Below, in pieces: positions 27,101 to 35,151 of a stretch of 64,000 nucleotides of DNA. Source of the DNA: Jejuia rubra (GTDB lineage: Bacteria > Bacteroidota > Bacteroidia > Flavobacteriales > Flavobacteriaceae); NCBI RefSeq assembly GCF_042684665.1, contig NZ_JBHULY010000016.1, positions 244,938-308,937 on the forward strand, in the 5' to 3' direction. Position 1 is the stretch's first letter. The number at the start of each line of letters is the position of its first letter. The translations under genes were made by a program, and so were the position numbers. Below the pieces are notes generated by a model. The model was not told the origin of the DNA and ran no database searches. It was given only the letters and a program-made list of their open reading frames with translations.

Positions 27101-30100
27101 GGAAAATCCCGAAAACAGTACCGAGGCGCCCAAAAACAATTTGGAACAACAATTATTGGATATTTGGAAATCCATCGTTGGCATTGAAACGTTAGGCACA
27201 AATGACAATTTTTTCGAAGTTGGCGGGGACTCGATTTTGAGCATTCAAATCATTGCCATGGCTCGTAAAATGGGGATTGCTATTGCCCCCAACCAATTAT
27301 TTGAACATCAAACCATTTCTGAACTGGCCATGTTCGTATCACGGGAAGATGACAAGAATCTCAACAAGGAAGATATGGTTATGGGAGACATACCCCTTAG
27401 CCCAATTCAACATTGGTTTTTTGACACCCATAAATTGGCTCCTGAGTATTGGAACCAAGGGTTTAAATTCCAGAATTTACCGCAAAATGTAGATGAGGAA
27501 CGATTACAAGTAATAACCCAAAAGATTATCAAAACTCATGATGCCCTGCGCTTAAGTTTTTACCAAAAGCGCGAACAATGGCAGGCTAAAGTTTTGGCTC
27601 CCGAAGCAGTGAAAGCTTTTGAAATAATTGATGTTTCAAGGCCTTCAAACGTAAATATTGATATCGAAATTGAAAAAGGCCTAAAACTAATTCAGGAAAA
27701 TATTCAGCTTTCGGAAGGTGGGCTGTTTAAATGCATTTTCGTCAAGCACATTGAAAGTTCAAACAATAGTATCATTCTGCTCGCCCATCATTTGGTCATT
27801 GATTTCGTGTCGTGGCAAATCATCATAAATGCGTATTCCGAAGCATTTGAAAATGACAATTTGAAATGGTTTGAAAACAAAACCGCTTCCATAAAAACGT
27901 GGTCAAATCATTTAAAGGAACAGGCTAATTCTGGTAGTTTTTTAAACGAATTGCCGTATTGGAAAGCCCAAACCAAAACATCAAATATATTCCCTAATTT
28001 ATCGGAAAACAAACTACCAGTGCACCAAAAGGATGTTAGCAGTATCGACTTCAACATTGAAGAAGGGCTAACACAAAACCTTATGGAACTGGCTAACAAA
28101 GCTTTTAATACAAAAACGGATGAGTTACTGCTGACGGCACTGGTTGATACTTTGGCACGTTACTGCAAAACCGACAGCCTCACCTTGGCATTGGAACGTC
28201 ATGGCCGGGAAGCAACTGACGCCTCCATGGATTTATCAAACACCGTAGGTTGGTTTACATCGTTTTTCCCAAAGCGTTTGGATCTGGATGTGAATGACGA
28301 CATTGGTTCCAAAATTATGACAATTAAGGAGCAGATGCGAAGAATTCCAAACGGCGGGATGGGTTATGGCATTTTGAAGTTTTTGACTTCCCATTTAAAA
28401 TCATCCGACTATCCCGAGATTGTTTTCAATTTTTTGGGCAAGCAGAATACTGGAGAAACAGACATAAAATTCATTTCAAAAAACACCATTCATCCGCTTA
28501 GCGAAAGATACTATGTTTTGGAAATCAACGCACTAGTTAAAGGTGGGGTTTTAGAAATGGAATGGAATTATGCCGATCAGATCATTGAAAAAGAAACTAT
28601 CACCAGTTTGATTGCTAATTTTGACAAAAACTTGAAGCAAATTATTGCCTATTGTTTGGATAGCAAAACCAGGTATACACCATCAGACTTCCCGGAAATT
28701 GAAGCGACACAGGAAGAACTGGACCATTTGATGAATAACCAAAACGCAAAGCTTCACAACCAAAAGATAAAAACTATATATCCTTTGAACGTGATGCAGC
28801 AAGGCATCCTGTTCCACACCTTAACCTCGGAATACGACCAAGGTTTCCTTAATGTACAATGTACGATTGACGGAAAACTAGATACTGAAATTTTCAAAAA
28901 AGCTTGGGGGTTAACAGCAAATCGGCATTCCATTTTAAGATCATCGGTACATTGGGACAATCTGAGAAACCCTCTGCTAATTGTTAATGCGTCGACGGAA
29001 ATCAAATTGGACTCTATCGATTATCTTAATATAGACGAAACTATACATAACGATAAACTCGCTGAACTCAAAAACGACAATAGATCTAAGGGCATAAATT
29101 TCAATGAACACCCATTATCCAAAGTACAACTGATTAAAACTAAAACCGATTCGCATATCCTTTTATGGTGTTGCCATCATTTACTATTAGATGGTTGGTC
29201 AACCAGCATCATTCTTAAGGACCTTTTCTCAATTTACGACTCAGTTATAAGAAATACTCCGCCGGACCTCCCTGCAATTCCTGGTCATGCTTCCTACTTA
29301 AATTGGCAAAAACGCATCCCAATCGCCGATGCCAAGAAGTTTTGGATGCGCACTTTTGAGGGATTCAATTCCCCTTTTCTGTTTAACCCGAACCAATATA
29401 GCATTCAAAACCTAGAGGAACAGAGTATTACTTTGTCCAAAGAAGTCTCAAAAACTGCCCACGATTTAGCCAAAGCTTATAAAATTACATTAAACACACT
29501 ATTTCAGGGGATATGGTCGCTCATCATTTCTAAATTTTCCGGACAGGACGATATTACTTTTGGGAATACGGTTTCAGGACGTTCGGGAGATTTTCCAAAT
29601 ATAAATTTGATGGCTGGAATGTTTACCAACGTGCTACCATTTAGAGCTGTTATGGAGAATAAAAGCGAGACAAGACAATGGTTCCAATCTCTCCAAAAAA
29701 ATCAATTTGAATCTAGAACGTTCGAATATTTTTCCTTGCCGGAAATTTCAGAATGGACCGAGACCGACCAAACCAGTTTATTTGACAGCCTATTCCTTTT
29801 TGAGAATTATCCTTGGGAAGACCTCAATATTGGTAACCTTAGCATCCATAGTTCACAGAGTGGAATTACCAGTACCTATCCTGTCACCATGGCCATTACT
29901 ACAGGGAAAAAAATCGGGATTTATTTGATGACAACACCACAATTTGTTTCGGTAGATAACTGCGAATGGATGCTTCGTCAATTCGAAAAAATCATTTCCG
30001 TTTTAGGTGAAGACGATCCAATTGACTTGGGAAGTCTATTGAACAAAATAGAATCCGCACCAGATGAGAATGAAAGTGTTGTTTTGGAAACACCCCAAGA

Positions 30101-31127
30101 AACCCACTCTATTGTATCCCCCAAGAATAAAACCGAATTGGCGCTGCTGAAGATATGGGAAGCTTTATTGGCCCAAGAAAATATTGGGACCGCGCATAAC
30201 TTTTTCCAAATTGGAGGTACATCTCTGATGGCCATAAAAATGTTCACTTTAATAGAAAAACGATTAGGCTTGCGGATACCCCCAATCACCTTGTTAAAGC
30301 ATCCTACAATCGCCTCCTTAAGTGATCATATATTAAGAAAGGATGAGAGTCAAGAGTGGAAATATGTAGTGCCCATAAAATCCGGAGGCGACAAATCCCC
30401 ATTGTTTTGCATTCATGGTGGAGGTGGTTTTGTTTTTTTCTTCAACCCCATTGCTCATGGCCTTGAAAAAGACAGGCCCGTTTATGCTATTCAGCCCTCA
30501 GGCTCAAACAATTTGCACCAAAGCATCGAAGAAATGGCTCGGGATTATGCCATGGAAATAAAAGACATTCAACCAAAAGGTCCTTACCACTTATTGGTAT
30601 ATTGTTTTAGTCCAGCAGTAGGTATTGAAATCGCCCGAGAGTTTGAGCAGTCCGGCGATACGGTTCATCTAATAGTGATAGACAGTATAATCAAACAAGA
30701 GGATTTTACGGACCCAACACGGATAAAAATGCGTGTTTCTGGGTTTTTAAGCCGTTTGGCCAGCAATCCGTTAAATGCGCTCAAATTAATGATTTCAAAT
30801 AATTACGAGCGCTTTTTGGAATCTTCCGTAATTAAACTATTTGGTTCTCAGACCAAAAAAGATTTAGAAAAGATAAAGCAGAATTTAATTCGTATTTACA
30901 AACAGTATAATTGGAGCAACTCTCACAAAGGAAAAACCACGCTTATACTTACCGAAAAACCGGACAAGAATTTGAATCCTACTTATATCAATGCCTGGAA
31001 AAGTATCACCACAAATGACGTTGACGTTCTTTATACGGAAGGCCAGCACCATCAATTGTTTGAAGCCCCTTATGCAGGCAAATTAGCGACACAAATTGAA
31101 AAGGCCATTAATGATTCTAACGCGTAA
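24132..31127 (+). CDS. Nonribosomal peptide synthetase, C-A-T-E-C-T-TE
   Basis: 2331 residues counted from GTG at 24132; ATG at 24153 with an AAGGA ahead of it is an equally good start. Domains: C1 (about 35-470, HHIISDQW at H169/H170/D174); A (about 495-995, YTSGSTGQPKG from Y641); T1 (about 1005-1075, GGDSI, S1034); epimerase E (about 1090-1530, HHLVIDFVSW at H1219, with VGWFTSFFP); C2 (about 1545-1990, HHLLLDGWS at H1682, expected to take a D-configured donor); T2 (about 2000-2075, GGTSL, S2031); thioesterase (about 2080-2331). There is no adenylation domain between C2 and T2. In the thioesterase the nucleophile elbow reads VYCFSP, so Cys2158 replaces Ser, with D2184 and H2306/H2307 as likely triad partners. 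Pocket residues read roughly DSALVAEVWK, which I cannot assign. It presumably completes and releases the peptide begun by the leftward-arm enzymes. Confidence 0.94.
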   Translation: MKKDIKPMSLLDKWKSKDKKPSASNTIEKAPPDAKIPLSHGQKRLWFLQQMYPENVFYNLSEYFTFEGNLNVDALKHSLKTFFEKHQVFRSYYEIDENGKPMLKIDDAINFNILEEDFSSHPETEKELKTKQFMDRQAQHSFSLFATPLFKASLLKLTETKHILLLTFHHIISDQWSMNILREELAQYYNRFNKGETVQIEANTIDFSDYALWQNKFQTFDKQLSYWKKKLSDNIPVLDLPTDFKRPITPSYHGTALTLNFDENFSGRILELAKNMGTTPFVLFLSAYYLLLHNFSKQDDIIVGTPVANRDQKQLESIFGLFIDTMVLRTSIKKERTVSQFIEEVKTVFSEGLANKDVPFDMLVKEMQIERSLSVNPLFQTMFVYIPKSELPSFGNDVTLTENKDYITEVSKFDLTLFIHEDHGKIASTFEYATDLFEASTIQRFQDFLQHTLHFIVENLNGRIEDIPALSQTDEKVLHLNNSQKVHPFESYNAIHHIIEDIAKKHPKNTAVSFENQSISYDELNHKSTVLATELLKTNSDENTIVGLCTERSLDMIIGMLAILKAGRAYLPIDPDYPSQRIAFMLKDSKVKQVITQTPLLSLFEQFEGTSLFIDKIDLYKAVEIQTFPKMNGDALAYVIYTSGSTGQPKGVPISHKNIINSTGGRLNFYDYNPEAFLLMSSISFDSSKAGIFWTLCTGGHLVLTKKRMEQDIDKIVKTIERHNVSHTLMLPSLYNVILENADTSKLKTLNSVVVAGEACSISLCENHFKTLPEANLYNEYGPTEASVWCIAHKITSEDLKKEQVPIGEPVANAQIHILDGDLKKVPFGVAGEIYIGGAGLSQGYINRVDLTNKVFIQNPFIPEEKLYKTGDLGKYRNDGTIDFLGRADQQIKIRGFRVELDDIENTINNSGLVKQAEVIVKQETGKPKRLVAFIVPEAGYDENLLKQYLKNALPDYMIPHSFAEIDEIPLLPNGKVDKTKLGALNIVARENPENSTEAPKNNLEQQLLDIWKSIVGIETLGTNDNFFEVGGDSILSIQIIAMARKMGIAIAPNQLFEHQTISELAMFVSREDDKNLNKEDMVMGDIPLSPIQHWFFDTHKLAPEYWNQGFKFQNLPQNVDEERLQVITQKIIKTHDALRLSFYQKREQWQAKVLAPEAVKAFEIIDVSRPSNVNIDIEIEKGLKLIQENIQLSEGGLFKCIFVKHIESSNNSIILLAHHLVIDFVSWQIIINAYSEAFENDNLKWFENKTASIKTWSNHLKEQANSGSFLNELPYWKAQTKTSNIFPNLSENKLPVHQKDVSSIDFNIEEGLTQNLMELANKAFNTKTDELLLTALVDTLARYCKTDSLTLALERHGREATDASMDLSNTVGWFTSFFPKRLDLDVNDDIGSKIMTIKEQMRRIPNGGMGYGILKFLTSHLKSSDYPEIVFNFLGKQNTGETDIKFISKNTIHPLSERYYVLEINALVKGGVLEMEWNYADQIIEKETITSLIANFDKNLKQIIAYCLDSKTRYTPSDFPEIEATQEELDHLMNNQNAKLHNQKIKTIYPLNVMQQGILFHTLTSEYDQGFLNVQCTIDGKLDTEIFKKAWGLTANRHSILRSSVHWDNLRNPLLIVNASTEIKLDSIDYLNIDETIHNDKLAELKNDNRSKGINFNEHPLSKVQLIKTKTDSHILLWCCHHLLLDGWSTSIILKDLFSIYDSVIRNTPPDLPAIPGHASYLNWQKRIPIADAKKFWMRTFEGFNSPFLFNPNQYSIQNLEEQSITLSKEVSKTAHDLAKAYKITLNTLFQGIWSLIISKFSGQDDITFGNTVSGRSGDFPNINLMAGMFTNVLPFRAVMENKSETRQWFQSLQKNQFESRTFEYFSLPEISEWTETDQTSLFDSLFLFENYPWEDLNIGNLSIHSSQSGITSTYPVTMAITTGKKIGIYLMTTPQFVSVDNCEWMLRQFEKIISVLGEDDPIDLGSLLNKIESAPDENESVVLETPQETHSIVSPKNKTELALLKIWEALLAQENIGTAHNFFQIGGTSLMAIKMFTLIEKRLGLRIPPITLLKHPTIASLSDHILRKDESQEWKYVVPIKSGGDKSPLFCIHGGGGFVFFFNPIAHGLEKDRPVYAIQPSGSNNLHQSIEEMARDYAMEIKDIQPKGPYHLLVYCFSPAVGIEIAREFEQSGDTVHLIVIDSIIKQEDFTDPTRIKMRVSGFLSRLASNPLNALKLMISNNYERFLESSVIKLFGSQTKKDLEKIKQNLIRIYKQYNWSNSHKGKTTLILTEKPDKNLNPTYINAWKSITTNDVDVLYTEGQHHQLFEAPYAGKLATQIEKAINDSNA

Positions 31128-31165
31128 GAGTGCTTTAAAAACGTTAAAAATTCAACAACCAAAGT

Positions 31166-32518
31166 ATGGCCCACATTGCACTTATAATAACAGGTTTAAC
31201 AGGAAGACTGTTTTCAAGCTTTGAAATGGCCACGCGGTTAGAAAAAGAGGGACACAAAATTACATACCTGTGCCCCATGGATGTTAAGGAAAAAGTAGAA
31301 AGTATTGGTTTTGATTATGTCCAACTCCCTGAAATCAACTATAATTTTGAGGCTAGAAATCAAAAGAACAAGCCCCAATCCAACTGGATAAAACGTTTAG
31401 GAAATCATTTTAGGCAATACTCCACCCATTACACAAAGGGCAAAGAAATTCTTGGGTTGGATGTTTACAATACTATCCTTAATAACCTCAATCCACACCA
31501 CATAATTATTGATGTAGAATTGCATGATATCATTTTTGCATCTTTAAATTTGGATGCTCAAATTACATTATTTACGGCCTGGTTCAACAATGAAATGAGA
31601 GCAGATTTGAAGCTCCCCCCAATCCGAACCTGTACTATCCCAGGAAAAGGGATTAAAGGTAGCTGGCTCGGCATCTTACTATCTTGGACTTTTGTAAAAT
31701 TAAAAGTTAGAGGAAGGATTATTGTAAACAAATTGAAGTTTAGAGACTACAGGCGATCGGTACTTAAAACTCACGCCTTGAAACAAGGAATGCCTTCTAA
31801 AAATATCATTTTAAGCAACTTGCCAGATCTTTTCGCCTATACAAATATCCCAACGATTTCTATGACGTTAGCCGAAATGGATTTCCCACACGACCCACCA
31901 AATCATTTCAAATATATTGGCCCGATGGTCTATGAACAAAGGGAAATGAAGTTTGATAAGAATGTGGCAAAAATGATTGAAAATGTTGTCAAAATAAAAT
32001 CAGAATCAGAAAAAAAACTGATTTACTTTTCAGCGAGTAGCTTTATTAATCCAGAAATGGACTATATCAACAGAGTTATTAAAGCAGTAAAGGACAGAAG
32101 AGATTGGTTAATGATAGTAAGCCTGGGAGGAAAATTGAATCCCAGTGAATTTGAATCCGTGGTTACTGACAACGTATATATTCTCAGCTGGGTACCTCAA
32201 CTGCAAGTTTTAAATCAAGCTGATTGTTGCATCACCCATTGTGGAGTAAATAGTTTGAATGAGTGCATTTATTTTGGAGTACCAATGTTGGCCTACTCAG
32301 GGAAATACTTTGAACAAAGCGGCAATGCGGCAAGAATTCATTTTCATAAGTTGGGTATTATGGGCGATAAGGATAAGGATAGCCCCAAGATAATTGAAAA
32401 GAATTTGGAAAGGGTTTTGGACGATCTTACTTTTAAAAATAATGCCGATCGATTTAAGGAAATTTGTAAAGTTTATGAACAAAAAAGACTATCCTCAATC
32501 CTTAACCTAAAATCCTAA
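31166..32518 (+). CDS. UGT/MGT-like glycosyltransferase (GT1 type)
   Basis: 450 residues with the two-Rossmann GT-B layout. The N-terminus AHIALIITGLTGRLFSSFEMA matches acceptor-side UGT-like enzymes. The C-terminal donor-binding segment reads SWVPQLQVL ... CITHCGVNSLNE ... GVPMLAYSGKYFEQ, close to the UGT/macroside transferase signature. Such enzymes move a sugar from a nucleotide donor to small molecules or lipids. It lies 38 bases after the synthetase stop and 14 bases before the phosphopantetheinyl transferase, so it probably glycosylates the peptide or its precursor. Sugar and acceptor are unknown. Confidence 0.85.
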   Translation: MAHIALIITGLTGRLFSSFEMATRLEKEGHKITYLCPMDVKEKVESIGFDYVQLPEINYNFEARNQKNKPQSNWIKRLGNHFRQYSTHYTKGKEILGLDVYNTILNNLNPHHIIIDVELHDIIFASLNLDAQITLFTAWFNNEMRADLKLPPIRTCTIPGKGIKGSWLGILLSWTFVKLKVRGRIIVNKLKFRDYRRSVLKTHALKQGMPSKNIILSNLPDLFAYTNIPTISMTLAEMDFPHDPPNHFKYIGPMVYEQREMKFDKNVAKMIENVVKIKSESEKKLIYFSASSFINPEMDYINRVIKAVKDRRDWLMIVSLGGKLNPSEFESVVTDNVYILSWVPQLQVLNQADCCITHCGVNSLNECIYFGVPMLAYSGKYFEQSGNAARIHFHKLGIMGDKDKDSPKIIEKNLERVLDDLTFKNNADRFKEICKVYEQKRLSSILNLKS

Positions 32519-32532
32519 AATCTTGCATTCAA

Positions 32533-33255
32533 ATGATTTTACCCATGCCAAACAACTTCAAAATTTCTGACGGAAACTGTCATGTTTGGATGGTGAATTT
32601 TAATGAAATGAAATCGAATATTTCTTTTTTTTCGAATCATTTATCGGATGATGAAAAACTGAGAGCCTCAAAATTCCACTTTAAAAAGGATGAGGAACGC
32701 TTTATTGTATTCAGAGGCGTTTTGCGTTTCATTTCGGGAAAATATTTAAACTTAAAGCCCGAAGCAGTTACTTTTAAATATGGCGAATTTGGAAAACCGG
32801 AATTTGCACTGAAGGCGGACCTTAAATTTAATATCTCACATTCCAAAGATATGGCCGTGATGGGTTTTGTAAATAATTTTGATATTGGCATTGATATTGA
32901 ATTTATGAAGTCGGATTTCCATGTGATGGATATTGCCGATAATTACTTTTCAAAACATGAAATCCAAATGCTTCGCGAATTTCCTGAAAATTTACAAACC
33001 GAAGGATTTTATAGATGTTGGACCAGAAAAGAGGCCTTTATTAAAGCTAAATCTAAGGGGCTGTCATTTCCTTTGGATGCTTTTTCGATCTCTATCGATT
33101 CCGCCAATGAAGCCGAATTATATGAAACCTTATGGGACGCCAATGAAAAAGACTTATGGCACATCTCCCCTTTTGAAACCGCGAAGAACTATAAGGCCGC
33201 TTTGGCGATAAAGGGCAACATTGAAAACATTGATTATTTTGACTTTAAACTGTAA
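32533..33255 (+). CDS. 4'-phosphopantetheinyl transferase, Sfp type
   Basis: 240 residues, the Sfp/Gsp-like size. Motifs: GKPEF then FNISHSKDMAVMGF, the magnesium site IGIDIEFM, and WTRKEAFIKAKSKGL. It attaches the phosphopantetheine arm of coenzyme A to carrier domains. As last gene of the rightward arm it would activate the four carrier sites of this locus (free carrier, C-A-T, T1, T2). The housekeeping transferase for fatty acid synthesis is not in this window. ATGs at 32533 and 32545 are both possible starts. Confidence 0.92.
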   Translation: MILPMPNNFKISDGNCHVWMVNFNEMKSNISFFSNHLSDDEKLRASKFHFKKDEERFIVFRGVLRFISGKYLNLKPEAVTFKYGEFGKPEFALKADLKFNISHSKDMAVMGFVNNFDIGIDIEFMKSDFHVMDIADNYFSKHEIQMLREFPENLQTEGFYRCWTRKEAFIKAKSKGLSFPLDAFSISIDSANEAELYETLWDANEKDLWHISPFETAKNYKAALAIKGNIENIDYFDFKL

Positions 33256-33261
33256 TAAAAA

Positions 33262-33391
33262 GAGTTGTCTAAAAAAGCTTATGCTTTGTCAATCTGAATT
33301 TATTTCAGATTCTACTTTGACTGAAAGGTCGATGTATAAGATTCTGAATCAAGTTCAGAATGACAGGTCTTCACTCATTTTCAGACAACTC
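33262..33391. repeat. Nested inverted-repeat element between convergent genes
   Basis: Outer arms GAGTTGTCT (33262-33270) and AGACAACTC (33383-33391) look like the two halves of a two-way terminator. Inside lies a 79-base palindromic unit (33287-33365) with ends TGTCAATCTGAA and TTCAGAATGACA. It is itself made of two small palindromes: AATCTGAatttaTTTCAGATT and TTCTGAAtcaagTTCAGAA. This resembles the short palindromic intergenic repeats scattered in flavobacterial genomes. No other copy was found in this window. Confidence 0.65.
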
Positions 33392-33419
33392 CCCCTATTT
33401 TAATGTAAGTTTCTTTATT

Positions 33420-35078
33420 TTAAAACAATTTCTTATAATAATCGTCAGCCATCCTTTGGGTTGTAAACTCTGGAATAACATCATCCATGGCTGTAAACAC
33501 AATGTCCTGCCACTTCTCTGGATTATCATAGTAGGTAGGAATCACTTTTTGCTCTAAAATTTCATACAGATTATTCGTGTCCATTTTATCTTGATCCCAA
33601 ATTGGTAAATTGTGATCTAAAGTCGGTAATACAAAACAATTATCGCCGTCCTTTACAAATTCAGGAATCCATCCATCGTTTGTCGATACATTTACCGAGC
33701 CGTTCATGGCTGCGGTCATCCCACTGGTTCCAGAGGCTTCACGCGTGATCCTTGGCGTATTCAACCAAACGTCAGACCCGCATTTAAGCTTTCTCGACAA
33801 TTCTATTTCATACCCTACCAAAACAGCTAAGTTGCGCTCCATTTTAGAATGGTACACCAAATGATTAAATACGCTAATCGCATCATAATCAAATGGGTAA
33901 GGCTTGCCTGCCCAAATAATTTGTACAGGGTATTTTTCGTTGTGAATCAATCTTTTAAATCGCTCGAAATCATGTAATAACAAATCTGCTCTTTTATAGG
34001 CTGCAAAGCGCCTGGCCCAAACAAAAGTCAATACATTAGGGTTGAATGTCTTTCCTGTTTGATGATATACCTCTTGGCATAGTTCACTCTTCAGTTCAAA
34101 CTTTCGGAATTTATAGCCACCTGCATCCCTATGCTCCCAAGCATTTTTTATGCTTTCATCCTGCCAAAATTTTTGATTTTGCGCATTGGTAATGGGAATG
34201 ATTTCACTGGTTCCGTAATAATCCTTCCACATATCATTGGCAACAACTGCATGAAGTTTCGAAACCGCGTTGGCCTTTTTTGCCATTCTTAGAGCTGAAA
34301 CCGTATAGTTTATCATGCCACCATTTACCATTTCTCGCTGTAGTTCTTCATCGGAAAGGGTACGTCCAAAAAAGCCACATCGATTTAAGTGACGTGCCTC
34401 CCGCTCTTCATTTCCCGCTTTTTCCGGTGTATGGGTGGTAAACACCATTTGATCTTTAGTTACGCCCCTATCTCTCAAATAATAAAAGGCTGGCAACGCA
34501 TGCCCTTCATTTAAATGATAAGTCTCAGATCCACCTAAAGCTTCAACTACTTTAGCACCACCGATACCCAAAACAATACTTTGGGATACTCGTGTTACTG
34601 GGTTTCTATCGTATAAATGATTTGTAATCGTTCTTGACAAATGATCGTTGCCGTCCACATCCGTTGTTAAAAAATACATAGGGACTGTGCCGAAAATTTC
34701 AGGTTTTAAAACATAAGCCCTTACTTTTACATGCGGATTGTCGTGTAACTTCACTTCAACCTCAATTCCTGTATCTTCTAAAAATTCAAAATGTTTCTCG
34801 TTAAATTCGGTACGTAAACTATGGTCATCATTTCTGGCTTGGTCGTAATACCCATACTTCCAAAGCATCCCAATTCCAATCATATTCTGCTTCAATTCAT
34901 AACCAGAGCGCATATGAGAACCAGCCAAAAAGCCTAACCCACCGGAATAGATATTGAAAGCCTGATCGATTCCAAATTCCATACTGAAATAAGCCACGCG
35001 TTTTTTATAGTCATCTGCTGGCTCGTAAGGATGATACCATTTACTATATATATGTTCTGTCATTGTTAATTGTTCCAT
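33420..35078 (-). CDS. Alpha-glucan phosphorylase-family protein, lacks usual PLP lysine
   Basis: 552 residues, the short form of the glycogen/alpha-glucan phosphorylase family (GT35). Family blocks: VAYFSMEFGIDQAFNIYSGG, LNEGHALPAFYYL, FVWARRFAAYKRADLLL and ITREASGTSGM. These enzymes cleave alpha-1,4-glucans with phosphate using pyridoxal phosphate bound to a lysine in SGTSGMK or GNMK. Here that position is threonine (T455, codon ACC): SGTSGMTAAMNG. The protein may therefore be inactive, use PLP differently, or belong to a Bacteroidota branch with altered chemistry. It is a single gene with no glycogen synthase beside it. Confidence 0.82.
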   Translation of the reverse strand: MEQLTMTEHIYSKWYHPYEPADDYKKRVAYFSMEFGIDQAFNIYSGGLGFLAGSHMRSGYELKQNMIGIGMLWKYGYYDQARNDDHSLRTEFNEKHFEFLEDTGIEVEVKLHDNPHVKVRAYVLKPEIFGTVPMYFLTTDVDGNDHLSRTITNHLYDRNPVTRVSQSIVLGIGGAKVVEALGGSETYHLNEGHALPAFYYLRDRGVTKDQMVFTTHTPEKAGNEEREARHLNRCGFFGRTLSDEELQREMVNGGMINYTVSALRMAKKANAVSKLHAVVANDMWKDYYGTSEIIPITNAQNQKFWQDESIKNAWEHRDAGGYKFRKFELKSELCQEVYHQTGKTFNPNVLTFVWARRFAAYKRADLLLHDFERFKRLIHNEKYPVQIIWAGKPYPFDYDAISVFNHLVYHSKMERNLAVLVGYEIELSRKLKCGSDVWLNTPRITREASGTSGMTAAMNGSVNVSTNDGWIPEFVKDGDNCFVLPTLDHNLPIWDQDKMDTNNLYEILEQKVIPTYYDNPEKWQDIVFTAMDDVIPEFTTQRMADDYYKKLF

Positions 35079-35151
35079 TTAATTCCTCTTTAAAGTTGAT
35101 TAATGTAATATAAGATACTAGAAGTGAATTATCTAGATGAAAAAGACGAAA

